Source: Prorocentrum cordatum
Taxonomy: Eukaryota; Sar; Dinophyceae; Prorocentrales; Prorocentraceae
Direction: 5' to 3'
Assembly (NCBI GenBank): GCA_963575745.1
Contig: CAUYUJ010010380.1
Location: forward strand, 239,501 to 303,500
Length of the DNA stretch: 64,000 bases
Positions 35,225 to 44,066 of this stretch are shown piece after piece (position 1 is the first letter of the stretch; every line of letters starts with the position of its first letter). Below the pieces are notes generated by a model that ran no database searches, was not told where the DNA came from, and was given only the letters and a program-made list of their open reading frames with translations. A program made the position numbers and the translations under genes.

Positions 35225-35563
35225 GTTGGGGCTGGGCGGTTCTCCTCCCCGTTGTCGGCGCGGCCTCGGGAGGCGGGCCTGGGCCCGCAGCTCGGACGCT
35301 CCCGGCTCCAATCCGGGCGATGCGCACTGGCACTCTTTTTGTGCTTCGGGCGCCAGCCGTGGCGGCGCGCGAGGGCGTGGGCCCGCGAGCCCCCCAGCCC
35401 CCACTGACGTGCCCCTGTCCAGAGTGGCCGGCGCTGGCCCCTGGAGCTGGGCGACTCTGCGCTGCGGCGCCGCCGTGGCCTGGCGGAGCCAGCCTGGGCC
35501 CGCGGGCTGGACGCCCCTGGTTAGAATCCCGCCTGGCGCAGGGGAGCCCGCGGTGACATTTTT
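35225..35563 (+). repeat. Pair of related tRNA-like Pol III modules
   Basis: Unit 2: A-box-like TGGCCTGGCGGA (35476-35487), B-box GGTTAGAATCC (35519-35529, 10 of 11), T5 at 35559-35563; GCGCC (35468 on) can pair with GGCGC after the T-arm. Unit 1: similar GGCCTCGGGAGG near 35262, then GGCTCCAATCC (35305-35315) inside a perfect 5-bp stem CCCGG/CCGGG, and T5 near 35336. The shared core GCCTGGGCCCGC shows the two units are related. They are likely SINE heads. Confidence 0.45.
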
Positions 35564-35689
35564 CCCGGAAAGGGCGGAGGCCCAAGGTTCTCTTTTAGCG
35601 TGGTAAGCCATGTGCCGGGCCTCAGCTTGCGTAGGGCCGTTTCCTTGACGATGCATGACGAAGTCGCGCAGGGCTGGCGAATTCAAAAG

Positions 35690-36115
35690 TTGAGGATGTC
35701 CCGAGCGAAGCGATGGTCTTTGAAATTCCGATCGATCAGACACATGGCAACATCATATACATGTTCGTTTGTTGCGGTTGTCTCGAGCGAAACGCTTGTG
35801 TTGCAGAATGTGTTGGGGGTGTCTCGAGCGAAACGTTTGTTTTGTGTTATAGTCGGTTCCTCATCTGGGGACCAGATTTCATGGGATCTCTCAGGTGAAA
35901 TGCTCGTTTTCATGTGCCCAGGTCTTGAGGATGTCTCAAGCGAGACGCTTGGTTTCGTGCGTCCAGGTTACCTAGGCAGATATCTACCATGAGGATGTGT
36001 TGAGGATGTTTCGAGCGAGACGCTTGTGTTCGCGCGTCCAGGTCGTCCAGGCGGACGTCTAGCATGAGGATGCGTTGAGGATGTCTCGAGCGAAACGCTT
36101 TGGTTTCTCGTGTCC
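35690..36115 (+). repeat. Minisatellite with a conserved triloop hairpin
   Basis: About seven units of 55-85 bases share GAGGATGTCTCGAGCGAAACGCTTG. The core folds as CGAGCG-AAA-CGCTTG (35784, 35825, 36012 with loop AGA, 36087). The copy at 35937 is CAAGCG-AGA-CGCTTG, where a G-U pair has become A-U. Later units also share GTCCAGGT(C)... and CATGAGGATG. Confidence 0.65.
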
Positions 36116-36204
36116 AGGTCGCCCATACGGATGCCTGAGGGCTGCTGGGGTGTCCAGCGGACTGACGTCTTACGCGGACTCAAATGAGACCTCGCCATCT
36201 TTGG

Positions 36205-36335
36205 TGGGCTGCGATCTGCGAAACTGTCGCCACTTTCGAGGGCTGCTGGTACGCATAACTTATCCGATTCGACACCATTATTGGGGGGCTGCGATCTGCA
36301 AAACAGTCGCACTTTCGAGGACTGCTGGGGGGTCT
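36205..36335 (+). repeat. Two ~50-bp direct repeats
   Basis: GGGCTGCGATCTGC(G/A)AAAC(T/A)GTCGC(C)ACTTTCGAG occurs at about 36209 and 36285, 76 bases apart. Confidence 0.6.
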
Positions 36336-37056
36336 AGCAGGGCGTTGTCGCGGGCCGCCCGCAGACTTAGCGGCGCGCCTTGGAGCGCTTACCTTCCGCA
36401 CTGAAAAGTGCAGGAAGAAAACAGGGCAGTTGGCGGGCGAGCTAGGCCTCGCTCGCTTCTTGCACTAAGCATAAGCCGGTTCAATCATTTTGTCGAGCGC
36501 CGCGGCGGCAGGGCGCAGGCAACGGTGCATATTTAGCGCACTACCGACATAAGTAACACTCTTCGGTCTCCTGCCGCCACTTTCGTCGTCGTCTTCTGCC
36601 CCCTGCCACCTTCCCTCTGCTGTTGCCGCGCTGACGGTTCGGCCCCCCGCGCGTTCTTTTCATGCCCTTCGTTCCCGCCCCCGTGTCCTCAAGCCTGGGC
36701 CCTCGTTCCTCGTCTTTGTGTTGTTGTCATGTGAGCCGCGCCACGCGAGCGCATCCCATGGAGTTTGCGCAACAGATGGCGTCGCCTGTACTGTCACTGC
36801 CGGGGCAAATGTGGGTCAACTCGTCTTGTCACTTGGCGCAACTTGGTTCGGTACATCGCAGGGCAATTCATAGAGAAAAGAATCGAGGAGGAGGAGGAAG
36901 AAGAAGAAGAAGAGGACCAATGCAAGCCCAAGACTCGTCATCAACAATCTTATAAGAAACCCTCCCTCCAATTTCCTTCTCCCGAGGTCCCTACGAGGAG
37001 TCATTTTCATTGAGGGAAGTGCTCCGTTGGAAGACAGCCTTTCGAAAATCCAGTAC
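36336..37056. other. No recognisable gene upstream of calreticulin
   Basis: A missing first exon of calreticulin with a signal peptide might lie here, but no ATG is followed by a convincing hydrophobic segment and no promoter element is identifiable. Confidence 0.4.
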
Positions 37057-37220
37057 TGTGCCAGAACACCGTGCCTGAGACTTCAATGCCGTGAATCACC
37101 GTTGCTGTTGCGCCCCTACGATCCGGAATCATGCCAGAACACCGTTCCTAGGACGTCAGCACTGCGAATCAACGTAACCGTCGCGCCTTGACGGTCCGAC
37201 ATCGTGCCAAAATCCATTGT
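37057..37220 (+). repeat. ~74-bp tandem repeat, two units plus
   Basis: TGCCAGAACACCGT(G/T)CCT begins units near 37059 and 37133; a third, truncated start (TGCCAAAATCC) is near 37206. The unit also shares GCG(A/C)ATCA(A/C)CGT and (G/T)CGCGCC. Confidence 0.6.
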
Positions 37221-37254
37221 GGGACGCTAACCGCGAGAATCCTTGAAATTGCTG

Positions 37255-37590
37255 GAAACTCTTAAATCGAATGAACGCGGCGCTAAGGCGAGAGCCACAG
37301 TTTGAGAAGAAACCGTCCGTTTTCCATGACACTCTTTGCGCACGTTTAAAGCGAATGCGCTCGCCGCTAAGGCGAGAGCCGAATGTTGAAACCACCCGCC
37401 TTCCATCCGCGAAACCCGCGCAACGTTTTAAGCAAAAGCACGCGGCGCTAAGGCGAGGGCCACATGTTCAAAACGACCCGTCCTCCATCCGTAAAGTTCT
37501 GGCGATGCTTTAAATCGAAGGTGCGCGGCGCTACGGCGAAAGCTACATTTCGAAAACCACACGCCCTACATCCGTGAAGGTCTCGCAAAT
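37255..37590 (+). repeat. ~82-bp tandem repeat, four units
   Basis: The units contain TTTAAA(T/G)CGAA, then GCGGCGCTAAGGCGAGAGCC, then CATCCGT/CC(G/A)TGA. The core is at 37287, 37371, 37452 and 37535 and reads GGC-GAGA-GCC, GGC-GAGA-GCC, GGC-GAGG-GCC and GGC-GAAA-GCT, a short stem with a purine-rich tetraloop. The array ends 110 bases before the first recognised calreticulin exon and may lie in an intron. Confidence 0.65.
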
Positions 37591-37706
37591 CTTCAGTTTC
37601 AGGCGATACGCCCGGCCCGCCCTACTGACACGCCTCGGGGTGCGACAGGGAGGAATTACTCATCTGGAAAAGGAATGAAGGAGGAGACGGAGAGGGGAGG
37701 ACCAAG

Positions 37707-38522
37707 ATGATGGAGGATCTACCACTGGGCCAAGAGGTCTACTTTGCGGAGACCTTCGGCGATGGCTGGCAGAGCCGCTGGACCATCAGCAGGTGGAAGG
37801 ACAACGATAAGGAAAAGATGGGCGAATGGACTACCGCGACTGGGAAGTGGTTCCGGGACGAAGCCGAGGACATGGGCATGCAGACGGCTCAGACGATGAA
37901 GTTCTACGGCATCGCCAGCGCTTTCGAGTCGTTTTCCAATGAAGGGAAAGATCTGATACTCCAGTACCAGGTCAAGTACGAGAAAGACCTCGTGTGCGGC
38001 GGCGGTTACTTGAAGGTGGGGCCTTACCAATCGAATTTGACTTTGTTTGGTGAGCCGACGCCCTATAACATCATGTTCGGCCCAGACCAGTGCAACACTG
38101 ACAAGCGGACCCATCTCATCTTTAGTTACAACGGGAAGAACCATCTGAAGAAGAAGGAACTCCCTTTCATGCAGGAGGGGGAGGGCCACTCTCATCTGTA
38201 CAGGCTGGTCTTGAGACCAGACAGCACGGTGCGTGTTGAGGTTGACCAGGACAAGCTCTACGAGGGCTCCCTGAAGGATGACTGGGACATACTGCCACCA
38301 AGGGAGCTGATCGACCCGGCGGACAAGAAACCTCCCGATTGGGTAGACCAGGCACAGATTGACGATCTCAGCGACGTGAAGCCAGCAGATTGGGTGGACG
38401 AAAAGAAGATTAGGGACCCAACGAGCAGTCGCCCCGAGGAGTGGGACGACGACGAGGACGGAGAGTATGAGGCGCCTCTGATCGACAACCCTGAGTACAA
38501 GGGGCAGTGGTCGGCAAAGAAG
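37707..38522 (+). CDS. Calreticulin, N-domain and first part of P-domain (exon)
   Basis: Calreticulin is the soluble ER lectin chaperone that binds monoglucosylated glycoproteins and calcium. The exon starts at an ATG, but EVYFAETFGDGWQSRW is the mature N-terminus, so a signal-peptide exon must lie upstream; an acceptor GAG|GTC at 37736/37737 or AG|ATG at 37706/37707 would fit. Visible: the family signature KYEKDLVCGGGYLKV, the second signature IMFGPDQC (its Cys pairs with that of CGGG), and three type-1 P repeats (IDPADKKPPDWVD, IDDLSDVKPADWVD, IRDPTSSRPEEWD) followed by the first type-2 repeat (LIDNPEYKG). Three type-1 repeats indicate calreticulin, since calnexin has four. Coding ends at AAG|GCGGGC, a GC donor. 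Confidence 0.93.
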
Positions 38523-39182
38523 GCGGGCTCCTCCTCCTCCTCCTCCTCCTCCTACTCCTCGTCCTCCTGGGAGAGCCAGACTGGCCACCTCCTCGGGCCT
38601 TGCCGACTGTCCACCCAGTCGATTTTGTACCCCGAGCTCTGTCCACCTCCCCTGGGTATGGCAGCCCCCGCCCGGACTCCACGGAAAGGGTTGCCGTGCC
38701 CGTCCAGAAGGCAGCCCATGATTCGCTGGCCGTCTTGCCCCCTCATTACTGACGCCAGAGGTGGACAGGCCTCAGAGGCTGAGAGCAGATATGATCCAGG
38801 GTTGCCCCCCCCCCCTCCCCCCCTAGTGCATATGGGATCGAGCGCCCCCCCCCCGCTGGATTGGTACGCCCGTGAGCCTCGGGATGGCCTCGCGAATGGG
38901 ATCGTCCCCCCCCTGTCGTCGTGGCCATGTGGGCGTGGCGTGGTGGAGGGTGTTGGTGCACCCCCGCCCTCCTCCTGTGGGTGTGGGGTGGTTCGTCACT
39001 GTCGTCCGTCCTCCGTCATCGTTGCCGTCGTCGTCGTCGGCGGCGGTGGCGGCGGCGACGGCGGCGTCGGCGTCGGCATCGGCGTCGGCGTCGACGTCGG
39101 CGGCAGCGTCGGCGGCGGCGGCATCGTCGTCGTCGTCTTCGTCGTCGTTGTCGTCGTCTTCGTCGTCGTCGTCGTTGTCGTC

Positions 39183-39214
<32 letters not shown>

Positions 39215-39640
39215 TCGCGTCGTCACCTCCCCCATGCCGTCGGGAGAGCGGAGCCTGTGGAACCCTGGGAGCCATCCCATCGGGGGGGGGGCGGGCCCTG
39301 TGGAACCCTCGACCCGGGATCAGAGTCAGTCAGGACGCTGAAATAAGGACATGTTTGGGGTCAGGAGGGGCTCTGGTTTCTGTGCCCTTCTTTACATCTA
39401 GGTCGGGGAACCTGCTCGAAGCCGAGGCGCGCCGTGCCTAGAAAAGACCCTTCGTTGATTTTTCAGCGCTCCTCATGACAGCGCGATAGCCGCAGTCTCC
39501 CAGAGGCCTGTGGGGTCACCGCATCCTCGGCTCGCACCTCGACGCGTGGGGAAAGGGGGGGGGCGTCGGCGGCCTTCGGTGGCCATCGGCGACCGTCGGC
39601 AGCCTTCGGCACTCGGCAGTTTCCGCGCGAGCGCTGCGAG
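38523..39640 (+). other. Calreticulin intron 1 (GC-AG)
   Basis: Donor AAG|GCGGGC, acceptor GCGAG|GTGGAC, phase 0. It contains a TCC run at the donor side, C tracts near 38806-38825 and a GTC/GGC triplet array (39017-39230), which keep the calreticulin frame open by chance beyond the true exon. Confidence 0.75.
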
Positions 39641-39684
39641 GTGGACAACCCGGCCTACAGGGGCGCTTGGGAGGCCAGAAAGAT
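39641..39684 (+). CDS. Calreticulin, small P-domain exon
   Basis: Codes for VDNPAYRGAWEARK plus two bases. It continues the type-2 repeats of the P-domain arm (I-D-N-P-x-Y-x-G-x-W) directly after ...EYKGQWSAKK of the previous exon, in phase. The acceptor is GAG|G; the donor under the GC rule is AT|GCGGATT at 39685. Length and content match a single P-repeat exon. Confidence 0.85.
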
Positions 39685-40495
39685 GCGGATTGGCTGGTCG
39701 CCTGCCAGCCGAGTCCCCCCCGCCTTCGCCCGCCCGAGGGAAAGTGGCGCGGGGGGAGAATGGGAGAGGAAAAAGAGAAGGGGAAGGGGAAGGGGAGGAG
39801 AAGGAGAAGGAGGCGAAGGGGAAAGGAAGGGGAAGGAGAGGGGAAGGGGAGGGGAGGAGAGGGGAAGGAGAGGGGAAGAGGAGGGGGAAGGGGAGGGGGA
39901 AGGAGAGGGGAAGGAGAGGGGAAAGGAGAAGGAGGCGGAGGGGAAGGAGGGGGGACGGGAGGCAGCGTGGAGGGGAAGCAGGGGGGAGCGGGGAGAGGCG
40001 AAGGGAGAGAACAGGCGAGCGGACGAGGAAGACAGAGGGGGTAGAGGAAGTAAAGGACTGGGGCGAGAGAGCAGGGTCTCATCCTCCTTTTCCGCCTCCT
40101 CCCCCTTCTCCTATGTACATTGTATCGCTCCTCCGCCTCTTTTTGTCCGCCCATCTTCTCCTTCCTGTTTCGCTCTTCTCCTCGTCCTCCTCCTACGGGG
40201 GTTGCGCAGGAGCCGCTGCACGAGCGCAGATCTTCTTCGGGGGACGGGGAGAGGGAGGACGGGCAGGAAGAGGAGGCCAAAGGGGGAGGGGGGCGGGGAC
40301 ATCGGAGGAATGGCACGCAGAAGTAGAGGAAGGGGGACGGTGAGAGAGGGTAATAAAAAAGGAGGACCAGAGGGAGGTACTCAGGTAGGGAGGAAGGAAC
40401 AGGGGTGGAGGGGAAAAAAGGGGATATGTTAATCTTCACGTTATGTTTCCCGCAGCGGCTTGACTTGGCGAATGCATTCTCAGGAGATTTGCGAG
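39685..40495 (+). other. Calreticulin intron 2
   Basis: Mostly purine-rich GGGGAA/GGGGAGG sequence (39760-40030) plus TCC-rich sequence. With a GC donor at 39685 and acceptor GCGAG|G at 40495 the frame is kept, but about seven residues (PCHVCGL) are added to the protein. The octamer TGCGGATT occurs at both exon edges (39684-39691 and 40516-40523), so the boundary is uncertain. Confidence 0.55.
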
Positions 40496-40592
40496 GCCGT
40501 GCCACGTATGTGGTTTGCGGATTCCGAACCCAGATTTCGTCGACGATGTTGAGTTGTACAAGTACGGTGATTTTGGCTACGTCGGTGTTGAT
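40496..40592 (+). CDS. Calreticulin, end of P-domain and start of last N-domain strands (exon)
   Basis: The reliable part is RIPNPDFVDDVELYKYGDFG then YVGVD (from 40518). It supplies the third type-2 repeat (IPNPDF) and the segment that in calreticulins reads 'YAYDNFGVLGLDLWQVK'. The start at 40496 depends on the GC-AG model of intron 2; if the splice lies inside the repeated TGCGGATT, the exon starts about 25 bases later. Donor GAT|GCACAG at 40592, phase 0. Confidence 0.85.
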
Positions 40593-43500
40593 GCACAGCC
40601 CTTAGAGCGAGTAGGCCCAGTCTGACAGCAGGGCTTGCCGCAAGGGACGAGGCACAGCCTCTTGGCTGCAGTATTCAGAGGACGCTGGCCAGGAGGGAAG
40701 ACAGTAAGGGGGCCACCCATGTTTGTGTGTAATGATCTCGGGGTATCCCGCGTCCTGCTGCTCCTCTATCGTCCTCCTCGTCCTCCTCTTCCTCCTCCCT
40801 CCCTCCCTCCCTCCCTCCCTCCCTCCCTCCTCTCTCCTCCTCCTCTCCTCCTCCTCCTCCTCCTCCTCCTTCCTCCTCCCCTCCTTCCTCCTCCTCTCCT
40901 CCTCCCTCCTCCTCCTCCTCCTCCCTTCTCCCTCCGCCCTAGTCCCTCCTCTTTCCTGACTCCTCCCTCCTCCTCCCTCCTCCTCCCTCCTCCCTCCTTC
41001 CTCCTCCCACGTCCTGCTTCTCGTTCATCACTCGTCCTAATCCTCCTCTTTTCTTCCCGTGTATCCCTCGTCCTAATCCTCCTTCTTTCTCCCCGTTCAC
41101 CTCCTCGTCCTGCCCCTGGTCGCCTCCCCCAGCAACAACGGGGACCACGACGACAACGACGACGACGAAGACGATGACGACACCAACGGCGACAACGATC
41201 TTCTGGGGGCCCCTAGCGGGCCCGTGACCCTCAAAGCAACTCGAGTGTCGCGGGAAATCGCTTTGGTGGTCCATGCTGCACCGGAATCACGACGTGGACG
41301 GTTTTGTCTCCCTTTGCTTGCTTCTCCATCCATCCTTCACTCCTTCATTCCCTTCCTCCCTCCCTCCCTCCCTCCCTCCCCTCCTCTCGGAAGTTTTGAA
41401 ACGGATGCCGAAAGAACGGGGACGAGGACCAGCAGTAATTCCTGCCCATGTTGAACAGGGCTCACTGCTCGCTGTCGATGTCGCCGATTGGGTATCGTCC
41501 CCATTATTGTAGACGCTTCGCGTAACCCCACCAGCCCATCCAGAAACGAAGCCCAGCCGAGAGGCCCTGATCAGGGATGTGCAGGAGAATGCAGTGGAAT
41601 AAATGGTTGGGCAAGACGTCGTACCCCAAGAGGGGGAGAATGGAGGAGGAATCGGAGGAGGAGCAAGAGTAGGAGGAGGAGCAGGAGGAGGAGGACAAGG
41701 AGGAGGAGGAGGAGGAGAAGGGAGAGGAGTAGGGAGAGGGGGAGGGGGAGGAGGGACGAGGAAGGAGGAGGAACATGCGGATGAGGAAGAGGAGGATGAG
41801 GAGGAGGAGGAGGATGAGGAGGAGGGCCAGCAGAAAGGCCAGAGGCCTCTTGGATGCCTCTCGGAATCGATTCGTCTCTTTGGATTTCGTTCGAGAGCGT
41901 CTTCGAGTCCTCTTGGGGCGTCTTGGGGGTCTCTTTGCAGTCCCGGGGGTCTCTTGGGGCGTCTTGGGACCTCTTAGAGCCTCTTGGGGGTCTCTTGGGA
42001 GACTCTTGGGGGCATCTTGGGGGCATCGTGGGGACCTTGAGGACTCCTGGGTACCTCTTGGGGCCGTCTTGGAGCACACGTGGGAGCCTCGGGGGCCATC
42101 TTGGGGCCATCTTGGGAACGATCGATCAAAGGAGGGGGGCTCCTTAATCAAGGCCCCCCCACCCAGGAGGCCTACATGTGGCTTACACCGTAGTAGAATC
42201 CATGATGTTGGCCTTCTCGCCGAGGCCTCTTGGGGCGTCTAAAGTGCGGGGCCTCTGGGGGCCTCCTGGGCACCTCTTGCGGCCCTCTTGGGGCACCCTT
42301 GGAAGCCTCGGGGGCCATCTTGGGGCCATCTCGGAGGAGACCGAGCACAGGAGAGGCGGGGGGACTCCTTAATCAGCCCCCCTCCCTTGGCGACCAAAAT
42401 GCGGCTACGCCCTTAGTGAAATCAATGATGTTTGGCCTTCTCGCCGAGGCCTCTTTGGTCATCTTTGGTGCCTCTGGGCGGGCTTCGGGGACCTCTTGGG
42501 AGTCTCTTGGGAGCCTCTTGAGGGCCTCTTGGGGTCCAGGGCACCTCTTGGAGCCGTCTTGGGGCTCCCTTGGGAGCCTCAGGGGGAGTCCTCACGTGTC
42601 CCCTTGCGCCCTCCCACCCCCCCGCGGCGGCGGTGATCTCCTGGCGGCAGCGGGCGCTGACGGCGGTGTCCTTTTTTGCGGTGGCACCTGGCGGAGTGGC
42701 ACCCTTGCCTCGTTGACGAAACGGCTCCCAGAAGCGACCCCCGGGTCACCTGGTGGTGGCGGTGGTGGCGTTCGTGCCTGCGAGGCCCCTGCCCGACGCG
42801 AGGGTTCGACCACACTCGCTTTTGTCCTCTCGCCTCTGTCCATAGGCCAGAGCTGCGCGTACTGACGGCGGCGGGCCGTGCGAACCCCGTCGTAACCTGC
42901 CTGTTTTCGCTCGCTTCTCGAGGCCGCCAGTCCGGGCGGCTGCCCATTCGGCACCCTCGCGTGTCGAATTGCAGGCGCCGCCGTCATCTTGGCGGCGCGC
43001 CCAGATTGCTGCTTCAGTTTAGCATCTTGCTGCTGTGCATCTTGTGTGTGTGGGGGGGGGGAGCCTCGGGGGCCATCTTGGAGATCGATCGAAGAAGGAG
43101 GAGGTTCCAATTCCGCCCCCAGACACGAGGCCAACATGTGGCCCAAACTTTCGTAAAATGAGTGATTTGGGATTCCGTGCAGAGGCCATCTTGGACGCTA
43201 CAACCTCTCGCGGAAGGCCCCGTCCAGACCCAGGGAGGGCGGGGAGGGGGAGGGGCAACCCCTTCCCGAAGGGGAAGTTGGAAGATGAAACTCGCTAAAC
43301 CACTCACGCCCAGAGGGCTGGTGGGATTTTCGTCCCCGCGCTTGGGCGTGCCAGCAGCAGCAGCGCAGCCCCTGCAGACTTCTGGCGATTTAAAACGTCG
43401 CGGTAGACATTGATCGCCGCTCTCGGCCTTCCAGGGCCCCGACGTCGTCAGGAAGGTGCCCGAGATGGGAGCGCAGCCCCGGAGAGGCGGGTGGGCGCTC

Positions 43501-43882
43501 CGTGCGAAAGTAGCCGCGCCTCGCGCGGGTGCGCAGCGCGCATCGCGAGATTCGGTGACTTGGGATCTTCATGCCCTTTTGGAAGAGCCGGACTTTGGTT
43601 CACGAGGTTTCCACCATGCGCAGAAGCTCAGATGATCGACCGTGTATGCTATGTGGATTAACAAGGGTAGGGGGCACCAAGTAGTGAGCCCGCAGAGGGA
43701 TTCGCGGAGGGCCTCATTTTGGAAGAGGTGGGTTTGGTTTAGAAGATGACTTAATGATTCCGTCTTCGAATGTATGCTTCTTCATGGCATGGCCGGGTCA
43801 TTGCCGACCCTCGTAGAGTCAGTCCTTCGCGATCCGAATGCGTTCGTCTTCTTGTCAGCCTTTCGGGCTCCTGCCGGCTCAG
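40593..43882 (+). other. Calreticulin intron 3 (GC-AG) carrying a TIR element
   Basis: Donor GAT|GCACAG, acceptor CTCAG|GTG, phase 0, 3.3 kb. It contains TCC/CCTCC arrays (40760-41110), a short GAC array (41150-41195) and the long copy of the TIR-bearing repeat (41510-43327), which makes up more than half of the intron. Confidence 0.75.
41510..43327 (+). mobile_element. TIR-bearing dispersed repeat, long copy inside calreticulin intron 3
   Basis: Left end TAGACGCTTCGC and CCCACCAGCCC (41527-41537), right end GGGCTGGTGGG (43315-43325), as in the copy at 22.1 kb. The interior holds a GGA array (41640-41830) and three tandem monomers, each with a CCTCTTGGGG series and a conserved tail (CTCCTTAATCA...; AATC(A/C)ATGATGTT(T/G)GGCC; TTCTCGCCGAGGC near 42213 and 42437). 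About 440 bases of unrelated GC-rich sequence (42600-43040) lie within the third monomer. No transposase frame is seen. Confidence 0.65.
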
Positions 43883-43972
43883 GTGTGGCAGGTCAAGGGT
43901 GGCACCATTTTTGACAACATCCTCATCACAGATGACATCGCCGAAGCTGACAAGTTCGCCGAAAAGTGGAAG
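43883..43972 (+). CDS. Calreticulin, C-terminal globular exon
   Basis: Thirty codons: VWQVKGGTIFDNILITDD then IAEADKFAEKWK. WQVK-GTIFDN-ILITDD is diagnostic for calreticulin/calnexin and joins in phase to YVGVD of the previous exon. Acceptor CAG|GTG, donor AAG|GCATCC. The segment closes the lectin domain and starts the helix leading to the acidic tail. Confidence 0.92.
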
Positions 43973-44030
43973 GCATCCGGGAGGGAACGCATTGGAAGCG
44001 GCAGGGGGTGCCAGGAATAAGGAGAAGCGA

Positions 44031-44066
<36 letters not shown>

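Noticed and set aside
38523-39341. Continuation of calreticulin as one 544-codon protein
   Set aside because: The frame stays open only because of Ser/Pro- and Gly/Val-coding triplet runs; the expected VDNPAYRG continuation lies at 39641 in a separate exon.
39516-40505. 329-codon minus-strand and 277-codon plus-strand frames
   Set aside because: Pro/Ser and Gly/Arg/Glu monotony over a purine tract inside calreticulin intron 2.
37707-43972. Calnexin instead of calreticulin
   Set aside because: Three, not four, P-domain repeats of each type, no membrane segment, and an acidic soluble tail.
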